Positions 47,594 through 56,404 are shown, counted from the stretch's first letter. The stretch: DNA of 64,000 bases from Methanobrevibacter millerae (GCA_015063005.1 SUTF01000001.1:1-64000); one strand, 5' to 3'. Notes: generated by a model not told the origin, from the letters alone. Numbers and translations: made by a program.

Positions 47594-48373
47594 ATGAAAG
47601 CATTAATATCTAATGATGATGGAGTAACCGCATCAGGAATATTTGCATCAAAAAAAGCAGTAGAAGACTTATGCGATACACTAGTTATTGCACCAGAAAC
47701 ACAGCAAAGTGGAATAGGACATGCATTAACATTATATGAACCATTAAGAGTTAAAGAAAGAATTCTAAAAGATGGTAGTATTGCATATGGAGTTACAGGA
47801 ACACCAACAGATGCAGTGACAGTCGGGTTATTCCAAATGCTTGATGAAAAACCTGATTTAGCAATATCCGGAATTAATACGGGTTTCAATATAGGTCAAG
47901 CTGAATTAACCACATCAGGAACTGTAGGTGCTGCACTTGAAGCAGCCAGCTTTGGTATTCCAACAATTGCTATTTCACAAGAAGTGACAAAAGACGATGT
48001 CAAATTTGAAACCGGAGAAGTGGGAATTGACTTTAGCTTTGCTCAGAAAATGCTTAGGAAACTGGCCAAAATTGTACTGAAAAAAGGATTGCCAGAAGGA
48101 ATAGATTTACTGAATGTAAATGTTCCCGAAAATCCAGTCAACGATGAATTTGAAGTTGTTAGACTAGGAAAAAGAATGTATGTTCCAGTAATGGAAAAAA
48201 GATTAGATCCAAGAGGTCAGCCTTACTATTGGATTGGTGGTGAGCCTTATGAATCTGATGAAAAGGGCAGTGACGGTTACGAATTGAAAGTAGCTCAAAA
48301 AACTACAATAACTCCGTTAAAAATAGATTTAACTGGAGATTTAGGCTTATTAAAAGAATTCTTAGAGATTTAA
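47594..48373 (+). CDS. surE: 5'-nucleotidase SurE
   Basis: This metal-dependent phosphatase acts on nucleoside 5'-monophosphates, in the cytoplasm. The 259-residue length is usual. Metal-site residues are visible: SNDDG (Asp pair near residue 9), the Ser in APETQQSGIGHALT, and the Asn in SGINTGFNIG. PTDAVTVGL and GTVGAALEA are further family marks. No ribosome-binding site is seen before the ATG, suggesting a leaderless message. It overlaps the converging small ORF by 12 nt. Confidence 0.96.
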   Translation: MKALISNDDGVTASGIFASKKAVEDLCDTLVIAPETQQSGIGHALTLYEPLRVKERILKDGSIAYGVTGTPTDAVTVGLFQMLDEKPDLAISGINTGFNIGQAELTTSGTVGAALEAASFGIPTIAISQEVTKDDVKFETGEVGIDFSFAQKMLRKLAKIVLKKGLPEGIDLLNVNVPENPVNDEFEVVRLGKRMYVPVMEKRLDPRGQPYYWIGGEPYESDEKGSDGYELKVAQKTTITPLKIDLTGDLGLLKEFLEI

Positions 48374-48505
48374 ATCTTTAAGAATCTTATCACGTTCTTC
48401 ATAAAGTTCATTGAAGATTTTTTCATCAGTGCAGCCGTCTTTTTTAAGTTGTGCTATTGTTCTAGTAATAGCTTCCAAATTGCTTTCTAATTGATTAATT
48501 GACAT
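48362..48505 (-). CDS. small protein, 47 residues, helical
   Basis: From ATG 48505 the ORF encodes a 47-residue charged, helix-prone protein (SINQLESNLEAITRTIAQL; FNELYEERDKIL). A longer frame reaching 48589 would cross the promoter region of the lsm gene. There is no clear ribosome-binding site, so it may be leaderless. It is divergent from lsm and overlaps the end of surE by 12 nt. It may be a hairpin-forming coiled coil; no family recognised. Confidence 0.55.
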   Translation of the reverse strand: MSINQLESNLEAITRTIAQLKKDGCTDEKIFNELYEERDKILKDLNL

Positions 48506-48578
48506 AGTAATATATTGAAACATTAAAGTATTTAAATTTAAAAAATAAATTATAATATACATTAAGGGATGTTGAAAT

Positions 48579-48776
48579 ATGACAGACAAAGATCAAGTTA
48601 ACAAATTATTTAACCAGTTTAAAAACAAAAACGTGACTGTAGAATTAAGAGACAATAATCAGGCTGAAGGTAAAATTATTGCCATTGACAATTATTTAAA
48701 CATTGTTCTTGAAAATGAGAATGGTATAGAAACTTTAAAAGGTGGAAATATTGTTTTCGTTAGCTTAAAAGAATAA
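48579..48776 (+). CDS. archaeal Lsm (Sm-like) RNA-binding protein
   Basis: This 65-residue LSM-fold protein would form a ring and bind U-rich RNA. The Sm1 part reads NKNVTVELRDNNQAEGKIIAID with NYLNIVLENE (the Asp-x-x-x-Asn pattern that forms the RNA pocket), and Sm2 is LKGGNIVFVSL. It is at the short end for the family and has a nonstandard N-terminus (TDKDQVNKLFNQF), so it may be a divergent paralogue of the main SmAP. GGGATG lies upstream of the ATG. It converges on the marker-12 gene. Confidence 0.85.
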   Translation: MTDKDQVNKLFNQFKNKNVTVELRDNNQAEGKIIAIDNYLNIVLENENGIETLKGGNIVFVSLKE

Positions 48777-48797
48777 ACCCACCATTTATCATTTCTA

Positions 48798-49805
48798 TTA
48801 ATTTAAATCAACATCAATACCAAGGATATTATCTTCACCATTATAAACATCATATGCGATTTGGGCTGCGCCGATAGCTCCGGATTCTTTGGAGATTACT
48901 TTCAATTCATATTTGTTTTTGAAATACTTGTTGATTTCATACTCAAAGTTGAACGGTTCGGTTGCACTTCCCACAGAACCAGTAAGAACTATTCCTTCGA
49001 TTTCATTTTCGCAAACTACATCAAGTCCGGCTATTTCCATTGCAACAGTCATGATTAATGTATCAATAGCCAGCTTTGCATTTTCATCACCGTTTCTGTA
49101 ATTTTCCAGCAGCTGGTCTTTCATATTTGCCACTTTACCATCGATTCCGGCAATCTTTATTGCACCTGCATGTGAAAAGCATTCATTGGCCGTTCTTCTT
49201 CCTTCATCAATGTCACGTATCATTTCCAAATCGATTGGACCGTGAACTATACCCATTGCACCAAGACACGCATCGATTGCGCCTTTAATCTTTGAATCTT
49301 CAATCAATATGTTAACGCTGTTTGAGGATATATCCGCCACGATAAAATTTTGCCATCCTGTTTCCTTGATTGCATTATATGAAATACTCACCTTCTCAGG
49401 ACTGGCCTGATGTGAATACGCTGCATTAAATAAAGCGTCTAATGAAGTAGAATTCCTGTGAAGACCAGGTATCATAATGCTTGGAATTTTTGAATTTTCC
49501 AACTCGGAAAATACAGAGGTTCCGCCTCCAGTGACCTTGCCTGCACCATTTATGGATAAGATACCCCTATCTTCTACTTTTTCAGTAGGTAAAATCTTGC
49601 TTATTCCATCACCCATTGCATAAGTGATGGCCATTAAATTTACTGATTTCAAGTCGCATCTTTTTGATAATTCCTCAATAGCTGAAACTTTGCCGCTTTT
49701 GGAATCTTCCCTATCGATTTTAAAAATATCTATTATTTGAGCATCATCATCCATTATGCAAAAAGAGATTCCTGTAGTACCATGATCCATTCCAATAAAA
49801 GCCAT
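48798..49805 (-). CDS. methanogenesis marker protein 12 (UPF0285, ASKHA fold)
   Basis: This 335-residue protein is found across methanogens and is of unknown biochemical role. The N-terminal FIGMDHGTTGISFCIMDDDA is an actin/hexokinase-like phosphate loop. VTGGGTSVFSEL, HGPIDLEMIRDID and the C-terminal EGIVLTGSVGSATEPF complete the ASKHA nucleotide-binding pattern, followed by SKESGAIGAAQIAYD. GGGGGAG precedes the ATG. It lies downstream of ilvC by 100 bp in the same direction, probably as a separate unit. Confidence 0.92.
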   Translation of the reverse strand: MAFIGMDHGTTGISFCIMDDDAQIIDIFKIDREDSKSGKVSAIEELSKRCDLKSVNLMAITYAMGDGISKILPTEKVEDRGILSINGAGKVTGGGTSVFSELENSKIPSIMIPGLHRNSTSLDALFNAAYSHQASPEKVSISYNAIKETGWQNFIVADISSNSVNILIEDSKIKGAIDACLGAMGIVHGPIDLEMIRDIDEGRRTANECFSHAGAIKIAGIDGKVANMKDQLLENYRNGDENAKLAIDTLIMTVAMEIAGLDVVCENEIEGIVLTGSVGSATEPFNFEYEINKYFKNKYELKVISKESGAIGAAQIAYDVYNGEDNILGIDVDLN

Positions 49806-49905
49806 ATAAAAAACTCCCCCATTTAAATATAGTTTAAAATCAATAGTTAAAAAAAGTTATGTTTTTAAAAAAAATAGTAGTAAATAAAAAAAGTTAAAGA
49901 TGAAT

Positions 49906-50898
49906 TTAATCATCTTTTTGTAATCCGCAAGCTTTTCTTAATCTTTCACCAACAATTTCGATGTCTGCTTGCTGTTGAGCTGCTCTCATTTCTTTTAAGT
50001 TAGCTCCGTCAGTAGCGTTTTCATCAGCCCATTGTTTTTTGAAAGTTCCGTCTTGGATTTCAGTTAAAACTTGTTTCATACCATCTTTTGCTTCTTGAGT
50101 AATGATTCTATTTCCTCTGGTTAAACCACCATATTCAGCAGTGTTACTTACATCATGCCACATTCCTTGGAAACCTTTTTCATAGATTAAGTCCACAATG
50201 AGTTTTACTTCGTGGCAGGTTTCAAAGTATGCGATTTCAGGTTGGTATCCGGCTTCAACTAAAGTAGTGAATCCTGCATTGATTAATTCAGTAATACCGC
50301 CGCATAAAACGGTTTGTTCACCGAATAAGTCAGTTTCGGTTTCTTCTTTGAATGTGGTTTCTAAAACACCAGCTTTGGTTAATCCACAAAGTTTTGCCAT
50401 ACCTAATGCTAATTGTAAAGCGTCCCCGGTAGCGTCTCTTTCAACTGCAACCAAACCAGGAATACCGAAGCCTTCTTCATAAGTTATTCTTACCCTAGAT
50501 CCAGGTCCTTTTGGTGCAAACATTACAATGTTTACATCTTCTGCAGGGTCAATTAATCCGAAGTGAATGTTATATCCGTGAGAGAATGAAATGGTATTTC
50601 CGCTTTCAACGTAAGGAGCGATTTGTTCATTGTATACTTTTTCCTGGATTTCATCAGGGAGTAAAATGTGAATAATGTCAGCTTCTTTAGCAGCATCTTC
50701 AATAGTTTTTACAGTCATGCCGTCTTCTTTGACTAAATTCCAAGAACTTCCATTTTCACGAACACCGACAATAACATTAGCACCACTGTCAGCCATGTTT
50801 CTGGATTGTGCTCTTCCTTGAGAACCATAACCTATTACGGCAATGGTTTTTCCTTCAAGCGCATCTGTATTTACATCTGCATCATAATACATTTTCAT
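49906..50898 (-). CDS. ilvC: ketol-acid reductoisomerase
   Basis: IlvC converts acetolactate or acetohydroxybutyrate to dihydroxy acids with NADPH and Mg2+ in valine and isoleucine synthesis. It is 330 residues, the short class I form. The Rossmann motif is [16 protein letters not shown]. Mg-site residues lie in [19 protein letters not shown] and [19 protein letters not shown] is upstream of the ATG. It is unlinked to ilvBN. Confidence 0.97.
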   Translation of the reverse strand: MKMYYDADVNTDALEGKTIAVIGYGSQGRAQSRNMADSGANVIVGVRENGSSWNLVKEDGMTVKTIEDAAKEADIIHILLPDEIQEKVYNEQIAPYVESGNTISFSHGYNIHFGLIDPAEDVNIVMFAPKGPGSRVRITYEEGFGIPGLVAVERDATGDALQLALGMAKLCGLTKAGVLETTFKEETETDLFGEQTVLCGGITELINAGFTTLVEAGYQPEIAYFETCHEVKLIVDLIYEKGFQGMWHDVSNTAEYGGLTRGNRIITQEAKDGMKQVLTEIQDGTFKKQWADENATDGANLKEMRAAQQQADIEIVGERLRKACGLQKDD

Positions 50899-51026
50899 TT
50901 TTTAACGTCTCCTATTAAAATAATTAGATAAAAATTATCATTATTAAATATATTTTTCAATATTTAAATAAGTAACTAGTACATTAACAGTTAAATTTTT
51001 TTAAAACAAAGAAGAAATATTCTATT

Positions 51027-51054
51027 GTAATACTTTTTTAGTATTGCTATAAAT
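51027..51054 (+). promoter_or_regulatory. 14-base motif, inverted repeat and TATA box of the anchored protein gene
   Basis: GTAATACTTTTTTA (51027-51040) is identical to the motif upstream of the double-FmdE gene. It forms half of a hyphenated palindrome AATACT-TTTTT-AGTATT (51029-51045). GCTATAAATC (51046-51055) just after it is a TATA candidate. A start near 51076 would leave a 30-nt leader with GGAG. Confidence 0.5.
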
Positions 51055-51107
51055 CTATAGTGGATATAATTAAGAAATTGATTATACATCAAAATAGGAG
51101 ATTATTG

Positions 51108-52538
51108 ATGAAACATGGTGTAATCATGGTTTTTTCATTGATTTTAGCACTGTGTTTAATTGGTGTTGTTTCAGCAAACGAAAATGTAACTGATGTTTGC
51201 GAAGATAGCGAAATTTATGCAGAAGATATTCAGTTTGCTTCAATTGATATGCAAGAAAATGAATATGATTCGGATTTAAGTGAAAATAAAATCATTTATT
51301 CGCAATATACAAAAGAAAATGAATATGATATATCATGCATAATTGATAGTAATCCCAAACTGAATATGGAACATGGAAATTTGGAAATTAACACTAACAA
51401 TATTAGTGTAGAAACTTTCAAATTAACTAAAATTAATGATATAACCGAAAAAAATGTTTTAAATATTAATTCTCCTAATGGATATGTAACTTATAATGAT
51501 GGTAATCTTTTGATGTTACCTTTAATTGAAAGAAACATGACTGATGAATCTTTAATTAATAATGAAAATAGAACTGAAAAAATACTATTCTCTAGTAATG
51601 ATGGTTTTTCCGCTAATCTTTGGAATGATGATTCCTTAATTACTGGAATTTCAAGTAGCAATACTTTAAATAAAGAACCACTTAACACTGGATTCATAAG
51701 TAATCAAAATAATTATAATATTTATCCACAAATTGATTTACCTCTTGGACATGCTTCAGATACAATATTGGGCGTTTCAAGAGACTTTGATGATAATGCT
51801 TTTATTTGGTCAAAAAGATCAGGTGAAGAAGCGTATCTCACTGTTGATATGGTAAACAAATCTACGGATGAAGTTCTAGATTTAAGCCTTAATGAAAATG
51901 TGATTAAAGAAATTGGTATTAATGCTTCCATAAAAGCTTTAAATTATTTCAAATCACAAGGTATTAATATTCAGAAAGGTTATCCATATCTTTATGTATT
52001 AACTTCAGCAAGTGAAGTTAAAATAAATGACACAAGTACCGAAAGTGCAATCGATGGAATTTCCGAGGTACTTGGATTGGAACTAAATAAAAATATATTT
52101 CCTATACATAATCCATTATGGCAGGATTTAATATTTTATTATTTATGGGTAAACAGCATCGATAATACTGATATCTGCTCATATGCATTAGTATATGATT
52201 CTGAATTGTCTGTATCCAATGATATTAAAAAACAAGGAGACGATATGGCATATAAAATGGGATTATATAAAAAACATTTCCCACCGAAAAATAATTACTA
52301 TAACAATATTGGTAAAAAGATGATTAATAGGTTTATATATGAAACCAATGTTAATTCAACAGATACCACTAACAAGACAGATGATAACATTAATGCAACT
52401 GTTGTTGGTAATTATAAGGAAAATATCCCTAATTCAATAGCATTCAGCGGTAATCCTTTTAATCTTGTATACACTGCAATTGCAATAATCATTTTATTAG
52501 GTATTTTTGTCGCTGGTTATTCAAGACGCAATATGTAA
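51108..52538 (+). CDS. membrane-anchored surface protein sharing a domain with the double-FmdE protein
   Basis: ATG 51108 is chosen because AGGAG lies 7 nt upstream and gives a clean signal peptide (IMVFSLILALCLIGVVSA); an in-frame start at 51060 would add 16 residues before it. The 476-residue protein has an Asn/Glu-rich, poorly ordered N-terminal half. A domain at about residues 240-400 (YLYVLTSASEVKINDTST, AIDGISEVLGLEL, HNPLWQDLIFYYLW) matches residues 484-600 of the double-FmdE protein. It has no HxHxC motif, so the FmdE part is absent. The end is a Thr/Asn linker and a membrane helix (TAIAIIILLGIFVAGY) followed by SRRNM. It shares a promoter motif with the double-FmdE gene. Function unknown. 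Confidence 0.85.
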   Translation: MKHGVIMVFSLILALCLIGVVSANENVTDVCEDSEIYAEDIQFASIDMQENEYDSDLSENKIIYSQYTKENEYDISCIIDSNPKLNMEHGNLEINTNNISVETFKLTKINDITEKNVLNINSPNGYVTYNDGNLLMLPLIERNMTDESLINNENRTEKILFSSNDGFSANLWNDDSLITGISSSNTLNKEPLNTGFISNQNNYNIYPQIDLPLGHASDTILGVSRDFDDNAFIWSKRSGEEAYLTVDMVNKSTDEVLDLSLNENVIKEIGINASIKALNYFKSQGINIQKGYPYLYVLTSASEVKINDTSTESAIDGISEVLGLELNKNIFPIHNPLWQDLIFYYLWVNSIDNTDICSYALVYDSELSVSNDIKKQGDDMAYKMGLYKKHFPPKNNYYNNIGKKMINRFIYETNVNSTDTTNKTDDNINATVVGNYKENIPNSIAFSGNPFNLVYTAIAIIILLGIFVAGYSRRNM

Positions 52539-52572
52539 TATTTCACATTTTTGTGAAATATTTTATTTTTTT
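52537..52572 (+). terminator. hairpin terminator of the anchored protein gene
   Basis: AATATTTCAC (52537-52546) and GTGAAATATT (52553-52562) form a perfect 10-bp stem with a 6-nt loop. TTATTTTTTT follows. The left arm overlaps the stop codon. Confidence 0.8.
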
Positions 52573-52631
52573 AAATTTTATATAAGTTAAACAATAAATT
52601 TAATTATAACAACATATAAAATGGGATTTCA

Positions 52632-53069
52632 ATGAACAGAGGCATTGCACGATATTTAATAATTACTTTTATATCAGCTTTAATAATTACATATGTAATA
52701 TGCTATTTTTTACAGATGCATGGACTTAAAGAGGTATTGTATATTGCCTGTTTGTTCGGACTCTATTTTTCAGTAATATATGCAGTAAATGTGCTTGTTG
52801 AGGAAAAAGTAGTTCCAAATAATTATAAAAGGTTTCTTCTTGTAGTGGCACTTATTCTTTTATTTGATGTTGTTTTTATTGTTCTGGTGCCATTTATATT
52901 CAAATTTGATTTATTCTCAACAAATGATGTGATTTCTTTAACTTTTAATGGTGCAACATATAATTTAATGTTAAATGGAATATTTTTCATTGCATTATTT
53001 TCCGTACTAATACTGATTTTAAATTACATATTATACCGATCAGATAAAAAAATCGAAAATAAAAACTAA
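52632..53069 (+). CDS. small four-helix membrane protein
   Basis: This 145-residue protein has four strongly hydrophobic helices (YLIITFISALIITYVICYF, a second near 38-55, LLVVALILLFDVVFIVLV, and MLNGIFFIALFSVLILIL). The termini are charged; the C-terminal tail DKKIENKN is probably cytoplasmic. GGGAT precedes the ATG. The stop overlaps the converging ogt stop by 4 nt. No family recognised. Confidence 0.75.
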   Translation: MNRGIARYLIITFISALIITYVICYFLQMHGLKEVLYIACLFGLYFSVIYAVNVLVEEKVVPNNYKRFLLVVALILLFDVVFIVLVPFIFKFDLFSTNDVISLTFNGATYNLMLNGIFFIALFSVLILILNYILYRSDKKIENKN

Positions 53070-53563
53070 AACTCTGGATTTTCATGCTTTAAAAGAAATA
53101 TTTTTCTATTTAAGCCACCGGCATATCCGGTTAAGCTACCATCACTTCCAACAACCCTATGGCAGGGAATTATAATTGAAATCGGATTGTGTGCGACTGC
53201 TCCTCCAACAGCCTGTGCAGACATTTTTTCGATTCCTCTTTTTTGAGCTATTTTTTGAGCAATATCATTATAGCTAAGAGTTTTTCCATAGGGAATCTCT
53301 CGAAGAATATTCCACACTTCACATCTAAAATCTGTGCCTTCAGGTGCCAAATCAAGCTCGCCAATAGCTGGTTTTTCACAATTGAAATATCTGTCAAGCC
53401 AGTCTTGAGCTTTCAATAGAATTTCATCATCCCTTTCAACAGTTCCATCAATTCCTGGCGAAAAATACTTCTGACCTTCAAACCATGCCCCAATTAACCT
53501 GTTATTTTTAGAAGCAAGCAAAATTTCACCAATAGGTGATGAATAGAGTGTTGAATTAATCAT
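53066..53563 (-). CDS. ogt: methylated-DNA-protein-cysteine methyltransferase
   Basis: This suicide repair enzyme transfers the alkyl group from O6-alkylguanine to its own Cys. It is 165 residues, with the C-terminal active site IIIPCHRVVGSDGSLTGY (nucleophile Cys in PCHRV) and an upstream helix-turn-helix (LSYNDIAQKIAQ). The N-terminal part (INSTLYSSPIGEILLASKNN) is the usual variable domain. It is 27 bp downstream of the carbonic anhydrase gene and possibly the last gene of the ilvBN transcript. Confidence 0.95.
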   Translation of the reverse strand: MINSTLYSSPIGEILLASKNNRLIGAWFEGQKYFSPGIDGTVERDDEILLKAQDWLDRYFNCEKPAIGELDLAPEGTDFRCEVWNILREIPYGKTLSYNDIAQKIAQKRGIEKMSAQAVGGAVAHNPISIIIPCHRVVGSDGSLTGYAGGLNRKIFLLKHENPEF

Positions 53564-53590
53564 TTTAAAAAAAATAGAAAAATAGATGAT

Positions 53591-54118
53591 TTAGTAACCA
53601 TCTACCAATACTTTTAACTCGCCAGTTACAATATCTATGATAAGGCCGTGAACTGGTACATCAGGGATTAATGGGTGGTTTTTGATTTTTTCCACAACAT
53701 CAATTACATTCTGTTCTTCTGATTCAAATCCTCCAATCCATTCGGCTAAATCATAATTAGCTATGTCTTCTTCCTTAATGCCTCTTGCAAGCATTTTTTC
53801 CTTTAAAGCATCAGCGTCAGCACCAGCCATACCACATTCAGTGTGACCAACAACCATTACCTCTTCAGCTCCAAGATTATATAAAGCTGCTCCGATTGAT
53901 CTGATTGCATCCTCACCTACAATGGAGTTACCTGCATTTCTAACGATTTTTGCATCTCCTCTTTTAAGACCTAAAGCAGGTTCGAAAAAGTCAATCAATC
54001 TGCAATCCATACATGTTAGGATAGCTAACTTTTTAGCTGCATGGTGAGACATTTCTTCGCCTTCAAAGTTTTCCACAAATTCCTTATTGTCTTTTAAAAC
54101 ATTATCTAATATTGTCAT
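53591..54118 (-). CDS. beta-class carbonic anhydrase
   Basis: This enzyme interconverts CO2 and bicarbonate. The zinc ligands and catalytic dyad are visible: CMDCRL (Cys, Asp-Arg) and GHTECGMAG (His, Cys). GDAKIVRNAGN is the conserved core strand. At 175 residues it is the short cab-type beta enzyme known from Methanothermobacter. GGGGAG precedes the ATG, and the gene starts immediately after ilvN with no gap. It is clearly in the ilvB-ilvN operon, so it may supply or remove CO2 near acetolactate synthase; that link is inference. Confidence 0.95.
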   Translation of the reverse strand: MTILDNVLKDNKEFVENFEGEEMSHHAAKKLAILTCMDCRLIDFFEPALGLKRGDAKIVRNAGNSIVGEDAIRSIGAALYNLGAEEVMVVGHTECGMAGADADALKEKMLARGIKEEDIANYDLAEWIGGFESEEQNVIDVVEKIKNHPLIPDVPVHGLIIDIVTGELKVLVDGY

Positions 54119-54604
54119 TTAAACTCCCCTCGCCATTGCGGTAAGACCGGTTCTTGAAATCTTTTTGATTCCATAACCTTTTAATAAAGATATAAATGCA
54201 TTGATTTTCTCCATATCTCCAGTAATTTCTATTATTAATGTTTCTTCACTCACATCAACAATTTTTGCTCTGAAAATATTGGCATATTGCATTATTTCAG
54301 CTCTTGCCTTTTCATTAGGAATATTGACTTTTATAAGACATAATTCCCTTTTAACTGCATTTTTAGAAATATCTTTAATCTTGATAACATCAACTAATTT
54401 ATTTAGTTGCTTCGTAACTTGTTCCAATAGTTTTTCATCAGCTTTTACAGTTATAACCATTCTTGCAAGCCCGTCAACTTCAGATTGACCTACTGTAATG
54501 CTGTCTATATTGAAATCTCTTCTAGTGAATAATCCAGCCACTTTCTGTAAAACTCCAGGTCTGTTTTCTACAAGCGTACTTATAACATGATATTCCACAT
54601 CCAT
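54119..54604 (-). CDS. ilvN: acetolactate synthase small (regulatory) subunit
   Basis: This 161-residue regulatory subunit carries an N-terminal ACT domain (VISTLVENRPGVLQKVAGLF, then FNIDSITVGQSE). A second ACT-like C-terminal domain follows (LIKVNIPNEKARAEI, GDMEKINAFISLLKGYGIK). It confers valine feedback inhibition on IlvB in known enzymes. It follows ilvB directly (0 bp) and precedes the carbonic anhydrase directly. Confidence 0.96.
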   Translation of the reverse strand: MDVEYHVISTLVENRPGVLQKVAGLFTRRDFNIDSITVGQSEVDGLARMVITVKADEKLLEQVTKQLNKLVDVIKIKDISKNAVKRELCLIKVNIPNEKARAEIMQYANIFRAKIVDVSEETLIIEITGDMEKINAFISLLKGYGIKKISRTGLTAMARGV

Positions 54605-56299
54605 TTAAATCACATCTTTTTCGAGTTTGTATTCACCAATCATTTCATTAATGCCTGCTCCTGGAGGCAACATAGGCAAAGCCTCTTCAGAATCAATTAC
54701 AACATTAATTAATATTGATTCATTATCTTTTATTGCTGATTTTAAAGCATCTTTAGTTTCACCTGGTTTTTCTACATTTACTGCATTAACACCGAAACTT
54801 TCGGCCAATTTGACAAAGTTCGGACTGTCACCGAATTCAGTTTGTGAGTGTCTTCCATCATACAAAAGACTTTGCCATTGATATACCATTCCCAAAGTTC
54901 TGTTTTCCAATACTATTGCAATGACAGGTATATCATAATCATGAACTGTGGCCAATTCCTGACAATTCATCAAGAATCCTCCATCACCGTTAACTGAAAC
55001 GACAACATCTTCAGGACATGCGACTTTTGCACCGATAGCTGAAGGGAAACCGAATCCCATTGTTCCAAGTCCACCGGATGAAATAAATTTGCGTGGCTTT
55101 TGAGTGTCATAAAAATGAGCTGCCCACATCTGATTTTGACCGACATCTGTTGTTAAAATTGAATCAGCATCCAAAACTTCGCTGATTTCTTTAATAACAG
55201 TTTGTGGTTTTAAAGGGACATCATCATAGGTAACTCTTGGCAATAAATCAACTTTTCTTTGTTTGATTTTATCAACCCATAAATTAACATCATCTGTTAC
55301 TTTATAACCATTAAATAAATCATTTAATGAACTTAAAATATTTTTAGCATCACCCACAATAGGCAAGTCCACATCCACATTTTTGCCTATTTCCGCAGGA
55401 TCTATATCAATATGAATTACTTTGCTGTCTGGAACAAAACTGTCTAATCTGCCAGTAGTTCTGTCTGAAAATCTTATACCAATAGCTATCAACAAGTCGC
55501 ATTCATTGATTGAATCATTGGAAACTTTTCTTCCATGCATTCCAAGCATTCCTAAAGCCAATTCATCAGTTTCATCAAAAGCGCCTTTTCCTAATAATGA
55601 GGTCATTACGGGTGCATTTATTAAGTGTGCAAATTCGTTTAATTCTCCACATGCATTGGCTAAAATGACACCAGCACCGACAAGAATTAATGGCCTTTTA
55701 GCTTCCTTGATTAATTCATAAGCTTTCTTGATTTGTCTAGGATTACCTTTTAGAGTTGGATTGTAACCTGGAGTTTGAATCAAATTATCTTTGAATTCTG
55801 TTAATTCTCCTTCCTGGACTTCTTTAGGAACATCAATTAAGACAGGCCCAGGTCTTCCGCTTGCAGCTAATTCGAAACTGGTCTTTACTATAGAAGGTAT
55901 TAAATTAGGATCTTTTGGCTGAAAACTATGCTTGACAATAGGCATGGTTATACCAATAATATCTGCTTCCTGAAAAGCATCATTTCCAATTAAATGAGTT
56001 GGAACTTGCCCAGTTATAGCTACAATAGGAGAAGAATCCATAAATGAAGTAGCAATCCCAGTCACTAAGTTGGTTGCGCCAGGTCCAGAAGTTGCCAAAC
56101 ACACACCTACTTTACCTGAAGCTCTTGCAAATCCATCTGCTGCATGAGCCGCTGCCTGTTCATGTCTAACTAAGATATGATTGATGTCAGCATCATATAA
56201 CATATCATAGAAAGGTATGGTCTGTCCACCAGGATAACCAAATATTGTTTCGACCCCCATTTTCTTAAGGGATTCAATTATTGCTTCTCCGCCTCTCAT
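54605..56299 (-). CDS. ilvB: acetolactate synthase large (catalytic) subunit
   Basis: This TPP- and FAD-dependent enzyme condenses two pyruvates (or pyruvate and 2-oxobutyrate) with release of CO2, the first step of branched-chain synthesis. It is 564 residues. The N-terminal catalytic Glu lies in LVRHEQAAAHAADGFAR. The TPP/Mg motif is GDGGFLMNCQELAT. FAD-domain marks are ALGMLGMHG and IHIDIDPAEIGKNV. It is first in the operon ilvB-ilvN-carbonic anhydrase. GGTTTTAGAA before the ATG is one arm of a 10-bp inverted repeat flanking the promoter. Confidence 0.97.
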   Translation of the reverse strand: MRGGEAIIESLKKMGVETIFGYPGGQTIPFYDMLYDADINHILVRHEQAAAHAADGFARASGKVGVCLATSGPGATNLVTGIATSFMDSSPIVAITGQVPTHLIGNDAFQEADIIGITMPIVKHSFQPKDPNLIPSIVKTSFELAASGRPGPVLIDVPKEVQEGELTEFKDNLIQTPGYNPTLKGNPRQIKKAYELIKEAKRPLILVGAGVILANACGELNEFAHLINAPVMTSLLGKGAFDETDELALGMLGMHGRKVSNDSINECDLLIAIGIRFSDRTTGRLDSFVPDSKVIHIDIDPAEIGKNVDVDLPIVGDAKNILSSLNDLFNGYKVTDDVNLWVDKIKQRKVDLLPRVTYDDVPLKPQTVIKEISEVLDADSILTTDVGQNQMWAAHFYDTQKPRKFISSGGLGTMGFGFPSAIGAKVACPEDVVVSVNGDGGFLMNCQELATVHDYDIPVIAIVLENRTLGMVYQWQSLLYDGRHSQTEFGDSPNFVKLAESFGVNAVNVEKPGETKDALKSAIKDNESILINVVIDSEEALPMLPPGAGINEMIGEYKLEKDVI

Positions 56300-56379
56300 T
56301 TCTAAAACCTTTATTATAATCTTTTATTATGAAATAATTTTTGTATTGTTCAATATATATAATTATCTTGGTTTTAGAA
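56300..56379 (-). promoter_or_regulatory. ilvB promoter region bracketed by a 10-bp inverted repeat
   Basis: TTCTAAAACC (56300-56309) and GGTTTTAGAA (56370-56379) are perfect reverse complements. Between them a minus-strand TATA-like ATAATTATATATATTG (about 56367-56352) is suitably placed. The near arm directly abuts the ilvB ATG. Confidence 0.4.
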
Positions 56380-56404
56380 TTGAAAATTAAAAAACTGAAA
56401 AATA

